DNA of 64,000 nucleotides from Oleispirillum naphthae (GCA_027864655.1 JAQAZG010000005.1:62001-126000); one strand, 5' to 3'; shown: positions 36,902 to 45,396, counted from the first letter of the stretch. Translations and numbers: made by a program. The notes: a model not told the origin generated them from the letters alone.

Positions 36902-38067
36902 TGCAGCACTCCGAGGTCGCGGCCCACGGCGGCGAAGGCGTCCGCCGCGGCGGCGAGGTCGGCGGCGGAATGCGCGCGGGTGACGGTGAGGCGCAGCCGC
37001 GCGGTGCCGGGCGGCACCGTCGGCGGGCGGATCGCGCCGCAGAGGATGCGCTTTTCCGCCAGGCGATCGGCGAAGGCGAGCGCGGCGTGGTTGTCGCCCA
37101 CCATCACCGGCAGGATCGGCGAGGCGACGGCGGGCGGCATGGCGAAATCCGCCGCGGCGAGCAGGGCGTGCATGTGGCGCGCCCGGTCCATCAGCCCCTC
37201 GCCCAGCGCTCCGCGGTGTTCGATGAAGAGGCCGAGCGCGGCGTGGGAGGCGGCGATGCAGGCGGGCGGCAGGCCGGTGGAATAGATGAAGCTGCGCGCG
37301 CGGTTGACGATCAGCGCGGCGAGCGCGTGCGAACACGCGGCGAAGCCGCCGTAGCTGCCGAAGGCCTTGCCCATGCCGCAGGTGAGCACGTCGGGGGTCA
37401 TCCCCAGTTCGGCGCACAGGCCCGCGCCCGCGGGGCCGAGCACGCCGATGGCGTGGCTCTCGTCCACCACGAGGAGCGCGCCCGCGCGGCGGGCGATGGC
37501 GAAGATTTCGGCGAGCGGCGCGGCGTCGCCGTCCATCGAGAAGATCGAATCGGTCACCACGATGCGGGTTTCGCCCTCCTGCGCCGGGTGGCGGGAGAGC
37601 AGGGTCTCGAGGTGGGCGGTGTCGTTGTGGCGGTAGCGGTGCCACTTGCCCCCCGACATCAAGGCGCCGTCGATCAGGCTCGCGTGGTTGAGCCGGTCGC
37701 AGAAGACCTGGGCGCGATTCCCGGCGAGCGCGGGGATCACTCCGAGATTGGTGAGGAAGCCGCTGCCGAACACCAGCGCCGTCTCCATGCCGGTGAAGTC
37801 GGCGAGCGCGGATTCCAGGGCGGCGTGCACGGTGAGATGACCGGAGGTCAGGCGCGAGCCGCCCGACGAACAGCCGAGCTGCCGCACCGCCGCGGTGGCG
37901 GCGTCGGCGAGCGCCGGATGGTGGGCAAGGTCGAGGTAGTCGTTGGACGAGAAGTTGAGCCACGTCTCGCCGCCGATCTCCAGTTTGCCGCGGTTGTCGG
38001 GCAGGGCCCTGAGGCTGCGCAAGAGTCCGCGCCGCTTCAGGTCCGAGAGCGCCTGGTCCGGTGTCAT
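36898..38067 (-). CDS. bioF: 8-amino-7-oxononanoate synthase
   Basis: PLP enzyme of 389 residues condensing pimeloyl-ACP with L-alanine to KAPA. NFSSNDYLDLAHHP, GSGFLTNLGV, the DSIFSMDGD motif, VDESHAIGVLG and the PLP lysine in CGMGKAFGSYGG are all present. The more usual GTLGKA is CGMGKA here. It lies 11 bases after bioB and overlaps bioH (ATGA). Confidence 0.95.
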   Translation of the reverse strand: MTPDQALSDLKRRGLLRSLRALPDNRGKLEIGGETWLNFSSNDYLDLAHHPALADAATAAVRQLGCSSGGSRLTSGHLTVHAALESALADFTGMETALVFGSGFLTNLGVIPALAGNRAQVFCDRLNHASLIDGALMSGGKWHRYRHNDTAHLETLLSRHPAQEGETRIVVTDSIFSMDGDAAPLAEIFAIARRAGALLVVDESHAIGVLGPAGAGLCAELGMTPDVLTCGMGKAFGSYGGFAACSHALAALIVNRARSFIYSTGLPPACIAASHAALGLFIEHRGALGEGLMDRARHMHALLAAADFAMPPAVASPILPVMVGDNHAALAFADRLAEKRILCGAIRPPTVPPGTARLRLTVTRAHSAADLAAAADAFAAVGRDLGVLQ

Positions 38068-38078
38068 CGTCCGCGTCC

Positions 38079-39089
38079 CTATGCCGCGGTGGCGCCGAGC
38101 GAGTCCTCGGAGGCGGATTCCACCTCCACCTCGAAGCCCAGGTCCTTGATCATTTCGACCGCCTCGTTCGGGGTCTGGCCGTCGCAGGTGAGATAGCCTT
38201 CCACGAAGATCGAGTTGGCCGCGTACATCGCCAAGGGCTGTAGCGAGCGCAGGTGGAATTCCCGCCCGCCGGCGACGCGCAGGTCCACGTCCGGATGCAT
38301 GAAACGGGCGAGAGCCAGCGCCTTCAGGCACTTGCGCGGCGTGAGGTTGGGGTCGAGGTCGCCGAACGGCGTGCCCGGCACCGGAATCAGGAAGTTGACC
38401 GGAATCGACCGCGGCCCGATCGTGCGCAGCGCATCGAACATGTCGAAGATGTCGTCCTCGGTCTCGCCCTGGCCGATGATGCCGCCGGAGCAGATGTCCA
38501 GGCCCGCTTCCTTGGCGGTCATCAGGTTGTTCACGCGGTCGGCGTAGGTGTGCGAGGTGCAGATGTTGGCGTAGTGCCGCTCGCTGGTGTTGAGGTTGTG
38601 GTTGATGCGGTCCAGCCCCGCGTCCTTCAGCTTCTTCGCCTGGTCCAGCGACAAAAAGCCGATGGAGAGGCAAAGCTCGATCGAGGTCTCGGCCTTGATC
38701 GCGCGCACCATGTCGGCGAGGGTGTCGATCTCGCGGTCGGTGGGCTGGCCGCCGGACAGCGCCATGCAGTAGCGCTTGGCGTCCATGGCGGTGGCGCGCT
38801 GCGCCTCGTCCATCGCCTTTTCCTTCTGCCACAGCTTGTACTTCTCGATCGGCGCGTGAGAGACGCGCGACTGCGAGCAGTAGTGGCAGTCCTCGCCGCA
38901 CAGCCCGCTCTTGATGTTGCTCAAGAGCTGCACGTGCACGCGGTTGCCGCGATAGTGGCGGCGCACCTTGTAGGCGGCGGCCAGGATGTCCATCACCGCG
39001 TCGTCCGGCGCGGCGAGCACCGCGATCCCCTGTTCGCGGCTGAGCGGTTGCTTGGCGATCGCCTGTTCGGCGAGAGCTTGGTAGTTCAT
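38079..39089 (-). CDS. bioB: Biotin synthase
   Basis: Radical SAM enzyme of 336 residues inserting sulfur into dethiobiotin. The cluster cysteines are Cys64, Cys68 and Cys71 in CGEDCHYC. NHNLNTSERHYANICTSH and CSGGIIGQGETEDD are typical. The ATG at 39089 is preceded by GGGGAACC; an upstream extension would run through the promoter. First gene of bioBFHCDA, transcribed from a promoter at 39136-39164. Confidence 0.97.
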   Translation of the reverse strand: MNYQALAEQAIAKQPLSREQGIAVLAAPDDAVMDILAAAYKVRRHYRGNRVHVQLLSNIKSGLCGEDCHYCSQSRVSHAPIEKYKLWQKEKAMDEAQRATAMDAKRYCMALSGGQPTDREIDTLADMVRAIKAETSIELCLSIGFLSLDQAKKLKDAGLDRINHNLNTSERHYANICTSHTYADRVNNLMTAKEAGLDICSGGIIGQGETEDDIFDMFDALRTIGPRSIPVNFLIPVPGTPFGDLDPNLTPRKCLKALALARFMHPDVDLRVAGGREFHLRSLQPLAMYAANSIFVEGYLTCDGQTPNEAVEMIKDLGFEVEVESASEDSLGATAA

Positions 39090-39135
39090 GGCGGTTCCCC
39101 TTCCGTCCACTTTACACGAAATGCAAACGGGCCGG

Positions 39136-39164
39136 ACCATACCCCCCGGTGAGACGCCTGTCCA
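39136..39164 (-). promoter_or_regulatory. Sigma70-type promoter of the biotin operon
   Basis: On the minus strand TGGACA (39164-39159), a 17-base spacer and TATGGT (39141-39136), giving a leader of about 40 bases. I find no TTATNNATAA-like BioR palindrome near it. Confidence 0.6.
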
Positions 39165-39288
39165 GGTTCACCGGCGTAGACGCGTATGCTTGCCTTGACG
39201 GCGCGGCCGGCGCATCCTCTGCGGTCACGGGGCAACCGGCCGGGACGCGGCCGGATGGAGGGAGGCCACGCGCACCGTCCGGGGGGCT

Positions 39289-39317
39289 TTGCGTGGGGGC
39301 GCGACTCCCCATATATC
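39289..39317 (+). promoter_or_regulatory. Sigma70-type promoter of the DUF1285-nudL operon
   Basis: TTGCGT (39289-39294), 17-base spacer, TATATC (39312-39317), about 50 bases before the DUF1285 start. Confidence 0.6.
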
Positions 39318-39367
39318 GCTTAGCAGGCCTGTTCTCGTGGGTGGCGCGCAGATGTAAGGGTAGGGCG

Positions 39368-39916
39368 ATGGGGTCGGTGGTTTCGGTCACGGAATCGGGT
39401 GAGGCGGGCGTTGCGATGCCGAGTGTGGCGGCGCGAGCCGGCGAACCCGGCCTGCGCATCGACCGCCGCGGCGTCTGGTCCTATGCCGGCGAGCCCTTCG
39501 CCCGCAAGGACATGGTCTGCCTGCTCGCCTCGCGCCTGCGCCGCGCCGCCGACGGCGGTTACGAGGTGCTTCTGCCCTGCGATCCCCAGCCCCTGCCGGT
39601 CGCTGTGGAGGACGTGCCCTTCCTCGCGGTCGAGGTGTTCGTCTGCGGTGCGGGCGATGCGCAGGTGGTGAGCTTCCGCACCAACGTGGACCGCATCGTC
39701 ACCCTGGACGCGGAACACCCGCTTTTTCTCGCGGAGGACCCGGAAAGCGGCGAATCGGTGCCGTATCTCAGCCTCGGCGACGGCATTTCGGCGCGTCTGT
39801 CGCGCCCCGTGTATTATGAACTCGCGGCCTTGGGCGAGGCGCGCCAGCACGATGGAAAGGACGTTATAGGTCTATGGAGCAGTCGGCAGTTCTTTGTTCT
39901 CGGCACGATGGTCTAG
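39368..39916 (+). CDS. DUF1285 domain-containing protein
   Basis: Conserved alphaproteobacterial protein of 182 residues without established function. The recognisable family core starts at LRIDRRGVWSYAGEPFARKDMVCLLAS and continues through VEDVPFLAVEV. The ATG at 39368 follows AAGGG; the frame is open further upstream through the promoter but that part is not conserved-looking. It overlaps the next gene by 43 bases in another frame. DUF1285, CoA-pyrophosphatase, DUF6111 and cca commonly stand together in this class. Confidence 0.85.
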   Translation: MGSVVSVTESGEAGVAMPSVAARAGEPGLRIDRRGVWSYAGEPFARKDMVCLLASRLRRAADGGYEVLLPCDPQPLPVAVEDVPFLAVEVFVCGAGDAQVVSFRTNVDRIVTLDAEHPLFLAEDPESGESVPYLSLGDGISARLSRPVYYELAALGEARQHDGKDVIGLWSSRQFFVLGTMV

Positions 39917-40566
39917 CCGGGGTTACGGTTTCGGACATCGCGGCGCGGCTGGCGCGCCTGGGGTCTTCGCCGATTCTCTCCGACCTTGGGGTTTCCGACG
40001 CATTGAACCGGGAGGCGGACCTCCTTTCGGTGACGCCGGGGCGCGAGGGCTGGCGCCCGAGCGTGGACAAGACCCAGCCCGCCGGGGTGCTGGTGCCGCT
40101 GGTCGAGCGTGACGGCGGCCTTTCCCTGCTGCTCACCCGCCGCACCGACCACCTGCATCATCATGCCGGGCAGATCTCGTTTCCCGGCGGCCGCAAGGAG
40201 GAGGCGGACCCCGACATCACCGCCACCGCCCTGCGCGAGACCGAGGAAGAGATCGGCCTGCCGCCCGCCGCGGTGCGGGTGCTCGGCGTGCTGCCGCAGT
40301 ACGTGACGATTTCCGCCTATGCGATCACCCCGGTGGTCGGCGTGGTGACGCAGCCGTTCTCGCCGCGCCCCGACCCCTTCGAGGTGGCCGACGTGTTCGA
40401 GGTGCCGCTCGCCCACGTGCTCGACCCGGCGCACCACCAGCGCCACTTCCGCGAGGAGAACGGCCGCCGCCGCGGCTATTACGCCATCCCCTACGGCGAC
40501 CGGCTGATCTGGGGGGCGACGGCGGGCATTCTGGTGAACTTCTCCCGCCTCATGGCCCCCGCATGA
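39874..40566 (+). CDS. NUDIX hydrolase, CoA pyrophosphatase type
   Basis: Probable CoA/acyl-CoA diphosphatase of 230 residues. The preceding block LLLTRRTDHLHHHAGQISF is the CoA-pyrophosphatase marker. The Nudix box follows directly (FPGGRKEE, then ALRETEEEIGL). A trailing IWGATAGILVNF segment is also typical. Translation starts inside the DUF1285 gene, 43 bases before its stop, and the gene overlaps the DUF6111 gene by ATGA. Confidence 0.92.
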   Translation: MEQSAVLCSRHDGLAGVTVSDIAARLARLGSSPILSDLGVSDALNREADLLSVTPGREGWRPSVDKTQPAGVLVPLVERDGGLSLLLTRRTDHLHHHAGQISFPGGRKEEADPDITATALRETEEEIGLPPAAVRVLGVLPQYVTISAYAITPVVGVVTQPFSPRPDPFEVADVFEVPLAHVLDPAHHQRHFREENGRRRGYYAIPYGDRLIWGATAGILVNFSRLMAPA

Positions 40567-40832
40567 CCAGCCTGCTGCTGCGCTACCTGCTGCCCTTCTT
40601 CGCGCCGTTTCTCGGCTATTTCGCCTGGGTGTGGCTGATGCGCCGCTTCGGCTCGGAACGCGAATGGACCCACCCCTGGCACGTGCTGTTCCTCGCCGGG
40701 ACGCTCTGCCTGCTCGCGATGCTGGGGTTCTTCGCCCTCAGCGGCGGCGCGCCCGCCGGCTCCACCTACGTGCCGCCGGAATACACGGACGGCCGCATCG
40801 TCCCCGGCCACTACCTGCCGCCGAAAGACTGA
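40563..40832 (+). CDS. DUF6111 family small membrane protein
   Basis: An 89-residue protein with two hydrophobic segments (about 5-25 and 40-60) and a polar C-terminus containing STYVPPEYTDGRIVPGHY, the family signature. Function unknown. Coupled to the Nudix gene by ATGA. In related genomes the next gene is cca; here two kilobases carrying a GNAT-nitrilase gene intervene. Confidence 0.85.
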   Translation: MTSLLLRYLLPFFAPFLGYFAWVWLMRRFGSEREWTHPWHVLFLAGTLCLLAMLGFFALSGGAPAGSTYVPPEYTDGRIVPGHYLPPKD

Positions 40833-41084
40833 AATTCTCCGGCGGCATCATGCATGGCGGAAGAGTGGACGGCCGTCATGGAAGTGCTTCGCCCCCGGGC
40901 GGAGCCCCGCATGCCGTCCCCCGGATGAAGACGCCGGGATATGCGCTCTAAGAGTGTCGTTTCCGTTCAATTCTCCATGATATGCGCCACATTCAGGAGA
41001 AGGCCGAGGGCCGACAATAACAAGAAGTAAAGTCTATCGTCAGATTCAGCGTATTGCGCTTATCGCTCGTGGGATGAAAATAAA

Positions 41085-42653
41085 ATGATAGACGCCAAGC
41101 CGACGCTAATCGTGCGGAATGCCACGCCCAATGATATCCCGAATATTTTGCGGCTTTGTCTGAAAGTGTACGATGAGAAACTGTCGTATACGTCCGACCA
41201 AGTCCGAGGGCATATGAATGTCTTTCCCAAAGGGCAATTCGTCGCGGTCTACCAGGACGCCGTCGTGGGCTATTGCGCCACCTTCCGGACCGACGAAGCC
41301 ACGGCCTTTCACTCTCACACCTGGGCTGAAATCACCGGCGGCGGCTATGCCTCCCGCCACGATCCGGATGGCGACTGGTTGTACGGCATGGAGGTTTGCG
41401 TCGACTCCGGCCATCGAGGTTTGCGCATCGGGCAGCGTCTCTATAATGCCCGCAAGGCGTTGGCCGTAGGCCTCAATCTGAAGGGGATCGTCTTCGGCGG
41501 ACGGATTCCAGGGCTGGCGCGGCGCTGGAGGAGCGTGGGGTCGGCAGAAGCCTATGTCGAGGCGGTGGCCGACAAGCGGTTGCGGGACACAGTGCTGTCC
41601 TTCCAGTTGCGCAATGGCTTTGAGCTTCACGGAATTCTGCCGAAATATCTGCCGTTCGACAAAGAGTCAAAGGGGTATGCCGCGCACCTGGTCTGGCGAA
41701 ATGCCCGCCGCACGGAATCGAGGCTGCTTACCACGCAGCAGCGGGGGCAGCTTCCCGATACCGTCCGCATCGGCGTCATTCAGTATCAGCAACGCCGCAT
41801 CGCCTCTTTTGAGGAATTCAGGCAGCAGGTCGAATATTTCATCGATGCGCTCGCAAACTACAAAGCGGATTTTGCAGTGCTCCCGGAGCTGTTCAGTCTG
41901 CAATTGCTCTCGATAGAGAACGAGCAAATTCCGGCCAGGGAAGCGATTGCACGCCTCACTCAATATACCGAGCAGCTGAAGAAAATGCTCTCCGAGCTTG
42001 CGGTCAACTACAACATCAATATCATCGGCGGTTCACACCCGACACGTGGAGAAAACGACAGCATCCAGAATGTTTGTTACATATGTTTGCGGGATGGTTC
42101 GATTCATAGCCAAGCAAAAATCCATCCGACACCCAATGAGCGGTATTGGTGGAACATCCAGGGAGGCTCCGAACTCTCGGTGATTATGACCGACTGCGGC
42201 CCGATCGGCGTCAATATATGCTATGATTGCGAATTTCCCGAGCTTGCACGCCACCTCGTCGATCAAGGCATGCTGATGCTGTTCGTCCCCTTCTGCACCG
42301 ACGAGCGCAAAAGTTATTTGCGGGTCCGCTATTGCGGTCAGGCGCGTGCGGTCGAGAATCAATGCTACGTCATCCTTGCGGGGAACGTCGGGAACCTGCC
42401 GAAGGTCGATAACATGGACATTCAGTACGCTCAAAGCTGCATTCTCTCTCCTTGCGATTTTCCGTTCGCACGGGATGGCGTAGCGGCGGATACCACGCCC
42501 AATGTCGAGATGGTTGCTCTCGCCGACCTTCGCCTGGACATTCTCGCTCAAGCGCGCCGTTCCGGCACGGTGCAGAACCTGAAGGACCGCCGCTTCGACC
42601 TCTATTCGGTCTCCTGGCTGCCAAGCTTTGCAGCGCTTCCGGACCTCCCATAA
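41085..42653 (+). CDS. Bifunctional GNAT N-acetyltransferase / carbon-nitrogen hydrolase
   Basis: Fusion protein of 522 residues. Residues about 8-200 are a GNAT domain (MEVCVDSGHRGLRIGQRLY is the acetyl-CoA loop). Residues about 225-510 are a nitrilase-superfamily domain with the triad Glu268 (LPELFS), Lys345 (KIHPTP) and Cys379 (ICYDCEFPE). Such fusions are known across bacteria, but their substrate is not. The gene is less GC-rich than its neighbours and sits between DUF6111 and cca, which are normally adjacent. Its stop codon lies inside composite repeat copy 4, so the last residues (about LPDLP) may be repeat-derived. A GGGATG site precedes the ATG. Confidence 0.9.
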   Translation: MIDAKPTLIVRNATPNDIPNILRLCLKVYDEKLSYTSDQVRGHMNVFPKGQFVAVYQDAVVGYCATFRTDEATAFHSHTWAEITGGGYASRHDPDGDWLYGMEVCVDSGHRGLRIGQRLYNARKALAVGLNLKGIVFGGRIPGLARRWRSVGSAEAYVEAVADKRLRDTVLSFQLRNGFELHGILPKYLPFDKESKGYAAHLVWRNARRTESRLLTTQQRGQLPDTVRIGVIQYQQRRIASFEEFRQQVEYFIDALANYKADFAVLPELFSLQLLSIENEQIPAREAIARLTQYTEQLKKMLSELAVNYNINIIGGSHPTRGENDSIQNVCYICLRDGSIHSQAKIHPTPNERYWWNIQGGSELSVIMTDCGPIGVNICYDCEFPELARHLVDQGMLMLFVPFCTDERKSYLRVRYCGQARAVENQCYVILAGNVGNLPKVDNMDIQYAQSCILSPCDFPFARDGVAADTTPNVEMVALADLRLDILAQARRSGTVQNLKDRRFDLYSVSWLPSFAALPDLP

Positions 42654-42852
42654 CTTTTGGTTTTTCGCGCGCGGCCCGCTAAAGCTATGGTGGGTGGGCA
42701 GCGGTCGATTGCCGCTTGCCCGGAAAATGCCGGACGCATTTTTCTCTCCCTCGGGCCATGGCCTTACGAACGTCTTCGGCGTTCTTTGCCGCGGCGAAAA
42801 AGAGTTGAGGGAGGTGTGGAGGGTCCGCGACCCTCCGCGAAGTTTTGGTTTT
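42634..42852. repeat. Composite intergenic repeat, copy 4 (degenerate, long)
   Basis: Starts with CCGGACCTCCCATAAC, in which the TAA is the GNAT-nitrilase stop, followed by TTTTGGTTTTTCGCGCGC. The left hairpin is truncated. The right half has TTGCCGCGGCGAAAAAG and hairpin 42818-42836 (GGAGGGTC/GACCCTCC), then AGTTTTGGTTTT up to the cca ribosome site. A hairpin AAAATGCCGGACGCATTTT lies in the centre. Confidence 0.7.
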
Positions 42853-42870
42853 AGGCCGGCGGAGGCTTCC

Positions 42871-44172
42871 GTGGACCCGGTGGGGCAGATCGCGCCGCAG
42901 GACTGGCTGGTTCATCCCGACACCCGCGCGGTGATGGCGGCGCTTTCCGCGCGCGGCGCGGCAGCGCGCTTCGCCGGGGGGTGCGTGCGGGATTCCCTGC
43001 TCGGGTTGCCGGTGCACGACGTGGACATCGCGGTGGACTGCCCGCCCGCGGAGACGATGAGCCTGCTCGCCGCGGCGGGGATCCGCGCGGTGCCCACCGG
43101 CTTCGCCCACGGCACGGTGACCGCGGTGACGCCGTCGCGCGCCTTCGAGATCACCAGCCTGCGCCGCGACGTGGAAACCGACGGCCGCCACGCGGTGGTC
43201 GCCTTCACCGGCGACTGGGCGGCGGACGCGGCGCGCCGCGACCTCACCATCAACGCGCTTTACGCCGATGCCGGGGGCGCGGTCTACGACCCGTGCGACG
43301 GGTTGGCCGATCTCGGGGCGCGGCGGGTGCGCTTCGTCGGCGATGCGGAGCGCCGCATCGCCGAGGACGGCCTGCGCATCCTGCGCTTCTTCCGTTTCTT
43401 CGGGCGCTACGGCGCGCCGCCCGCCGACGCGGCGGCGCTCGCCGCCTGCCGCAAGCTCGCGCCGATGCTCGATGCGCTTTCCGGCGAGCGGGTGTGGGCG
43501 GAGATGCGGCGCATTCTCGCAGGGCCGGACCCCGGCGAGGTGCTGCTGTTGATGCGCGGCGAGGGGGTGGCGGAGCGGCTGATGCCCGGGGCGCTGGAGC
43601 CGGGGCGTCTGCGCGTGCTCGCCTGGCTGGAGACCCGCGGCCTCAAGGTGCCGGAGGTGGAGCCTTCGGCGGTGCGGCGGCTTGCCGCCCTGATCGCCGG
43701 AGAGGATGCGGAGGCCGACTGCGCCCGCGCCGGGGCGCTCGCCGCCGCCTGGCGTTTTTCCAATGCGGAGCGCGACCGCCTGCTCGGCGCGCTGGCGCCG
43801 CTGCCGGAGCCGGTTTGCGTTGCGATGCCGCGGGCCGCGGCGCGGCGGATGCTGCATCGCCTGGGGGCGGAGCGCTGGCGCGACCGCGTGCTGGTCGCCT
43901 GGGCCGGCTACCGCCACCGCCACGGCGCGCGCGGGCCGCTGCCCGGGGCGCGCGGCAGCGCCGCCTGGGAGGCGCTGCTGCGCCTGCCGGAGAGCGATGC
44001 GGTGCCGGAGTTCCCGGTTTCCGGGGCGGACGTTCTGGCGCTCGGCGCGGAGCCGGGGCCGGAGGTCGGCGCGGCGCTGCGGCGGCTGGAGGCGGAATGG
44101 GCGGCGGGGGATTTCGCCCTCGGGCGCGCGGCGCTGCTGGCGCGCCTGGCGGAGATCGTCGGCGGGGGGTGA
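42871..44172 (+). CDS. cca: CCA tRNA nucleotidyltransferase / poly(A) polymerase family
   Basis: Adds or repairs the CCA end of tRNAs; 433 residues. The nucleotidyltransferase head has FAGGCVRDSLLG and the metal pair in HDVDIAVD. RRDLTINALYAD and the EDGLRILRFFRF motif follow, with a variable helical tail. The start is a GTG at 42871 with a perfect GGAGG five bases upstream; no ATG gives a plausible N-terminus, and reading further upstream would enter the repeat. Normally downstream of DUF6111 in relatives. Confidence 0.93.
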   Translation: MDPVGQIAPQDWLVHPDTRAVMAALSARGAAARFAGGCVRDSLLGLPVHDVDIAVDCPPAETMSLLAAAGIRAVPTGFAHGTVTAVTPSRAFEITSLRRDVETDGRHAVVAFTGDWAADAARRDLTINALYADAGGAVYDPCDGLADLGARRVRFVGDAERRIAEDGLRILRFFRFFGRYGAPPADAAALAACRKLAPMLDALSGERVWAEMRRILAGPDPGEVLLLMRGEGVAERLMPGALEPGRLRVLAWLETRGLKVPEVEPSAVRRLAALIAGEDAEADCARAGALAAAWRFSNAERDRLLGALAPLPEPVCVAMPRAAARRMLHRLGAERWRDRVLVAWAGYRHRHGARGPLPGARGSAAWEALLRLPESDAVPEFPVSGADVLALGAEPGPEVGAALRRLEAEWAAGDFALGRAALLARLAEIVGGG

Positions 44173-44253
44173 CCTCTGTCACTTCGTCCGCGCCGCGCTT
44201 ATTCTATGCAGGTGGGGAGGAGTTGGCCCCGTCGGCACGGGGGGAGGGCCGCC

Positions 44254-44937
44254 TTGGCGAAGCATTCGGTATGTTTCATCGGTGACGAAACCCTGCTGGG
44301 CCTGCGCGACCCGGAGGGCTTCGGCTGGCCGCAGCGCCTGACCCGGGCGGAGCGGGACGCAGGCCACGCGGTGATCGCCTACGGCCTCGGCGTGGAGGCG
44401 GACACCACCGCCGACGTCGCCCGCCGCTGGCGCGCCGAGGCGGAGGCGCGGCTTTCCACCCTGCCCGCGTCCGCCCTGGTGTTCTGCTTCGGCCTCAACG
44501 ACCAGGCGGCCGACGGCGACGGCGTGCGCGTCCCCCTGCCGGAGACCCTCTATCTCGCCGAGGCGGTGATCGCCGAGGCGGCATCCTGGCGCGCCTGCTT
44601 CTGGATCGGGCCGCCGCCGGTGGTCTCGGGCGGCGTTTCGGTGCCGGGGCGGCAGGGCAGGCCGCTGTTCTACGACCCGGTGCGCCTGCGCGGGCTGAGC
44701 CAGGGCTTCGCCGCCATCGCGGCGCGCTGCGGCGTGCCGTTCCTCGATTTGTGCGGCGCGCTTTCCGCCGACGCCCGCTATGCGGGGGCGCTGCGCAGCG
44801 GCAACGGGGTGATTCCGGCGGGCGACGGCCAGGCGGTGATCGCCGCGGCGGCCGGCGCGTGGGCGCCCTGGCGCGATTGGCTGGACAACGGGCGCGCCAC
44901 CAACCTGCACTTCGTCTCCGCCGCGGCGGGCGGCTGA
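44254..44937 (+). CDS. SGNH/GDSL-hydrolase fold protein with substituted catalytic residues
   Basis: A 227-residue protein with SGNH layout. Block I reads CFIGDETLLGLRDPEGFGWP, where the nucleophile Ser of the usual GDS is Glu12. Block III is FGLND with the conserved Asn82. The C-terminal DGVHP-type block reads NGVIPAG, so Asp becomes Asn184 and His becomes Ile187. All three catalytic positions are therefore changed while the fold markers remain. TTG at 44254 with GGGGGAGGG six to seven bases before it is taken as start; an ATG at 44206 lacks such a site. Probably not a hydrolase; function unknown. Confidence 0.75.
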   Translation: MAKHSVCFIGDETLLGLRDPEGFGWPQRLTRAERDAGHAVIAYGLGVEADTTADVARRWRAEAEARLSTLPASALVFCFGLNDQAADGDGVRVPLPETLYLAEAVIAEAASWRACFWIGPPPVVSGGVSVPGRQGRPLFYDPVRLRGLSQGFAAIAARCGVPFLDLCGALSADARYAGALRSGNGVIPAGDGQAVIAAAAGAWAPWRDWLDNGRATNLHFVSAAAGG

Positions 44938-44940
44938 CCC

Positions 44941-45396
44941 CTAGAGTTCCGGAAAGCCGCCGGTCTGGCGCAGCCCCTCGGCGAGCGCGATCGCCGCGGT
45001 CATCGCCACGTTGAGGGAGCGCGTCGCCGCGCGGATCGGCACCACCAGGCGCGCATCCGCCGCGGCGTGCACGTCCTCGGGCGCGCCCGCGCTCTCGCGG
45101 CCGAACAGCAGGATGTCGTCCGCGGCGAAGCGAAAGGCGGCAAGCGGCGTCGCGCCCCGCGTGGTCAGCAGCACCAGGCGCGCCCCCCCGGCGGCGGCGC
45201 GGAACGCCGCCCACGAGGCGTGGCGGCGCACCTCCGCCAAATTCACGTAGTCCATGCCGACGCGCTTGAGCTTCTTGTCGTCCCAGACGAAGCCCTCCGG
45301 CCCGATGATGTCGAGTCCCACGCCGAAGCAGGCGCAAAGCCGCAGGATCGCGGCGACGTTCTGCGGGATATCGGGTTCGTAGAGGGCGATGCGCAT
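44941..45396 (-). CDS. trmL: tRNA (cytidine/uridine-34-2'-O)-methyltransferase
   Basis: SPOUT methyltransferase of 151 residues acting on the wobble base of leucine tRNAs. N-terminal MRIALYEPDIPQNVAAILRL, the LLFGRES motif and C-terminal RSLNVAMTAAIALAE knot region are diagnostic. The ATG at 45396 gives the conserved N-terminus. It is convergent with the SGNH-like gene, only three bases between the stops, and divergent from petA. Confidence 0.94.
   Translation of the reverse strand: MRIALYEPDIPQNVAAILRLCACFGVGLDIIGPEGFVWDDKKLKRVGMDYVNLAEVRRHASWAAFRAAAGGARLVLLTTRGATPLAAFRFAADDILLFGRESAGAPEDVHAAADARLVVPIRAATRSLNVAMTAAIALAEGLRQTGGFPEL

Noticed and set aside
39090..39135. Riboswitch or BioR box in the biotin leader
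   Set aside because: The leader is only about 40 bases and shows no palindrome of the known type.
42628..42870. N-terminal extension of cca upstream of the GTG start
   Set aside because: It would translate the repeat element; GGAGG lies exactly before the GTG at 42871 and the family N-terminus begins there.
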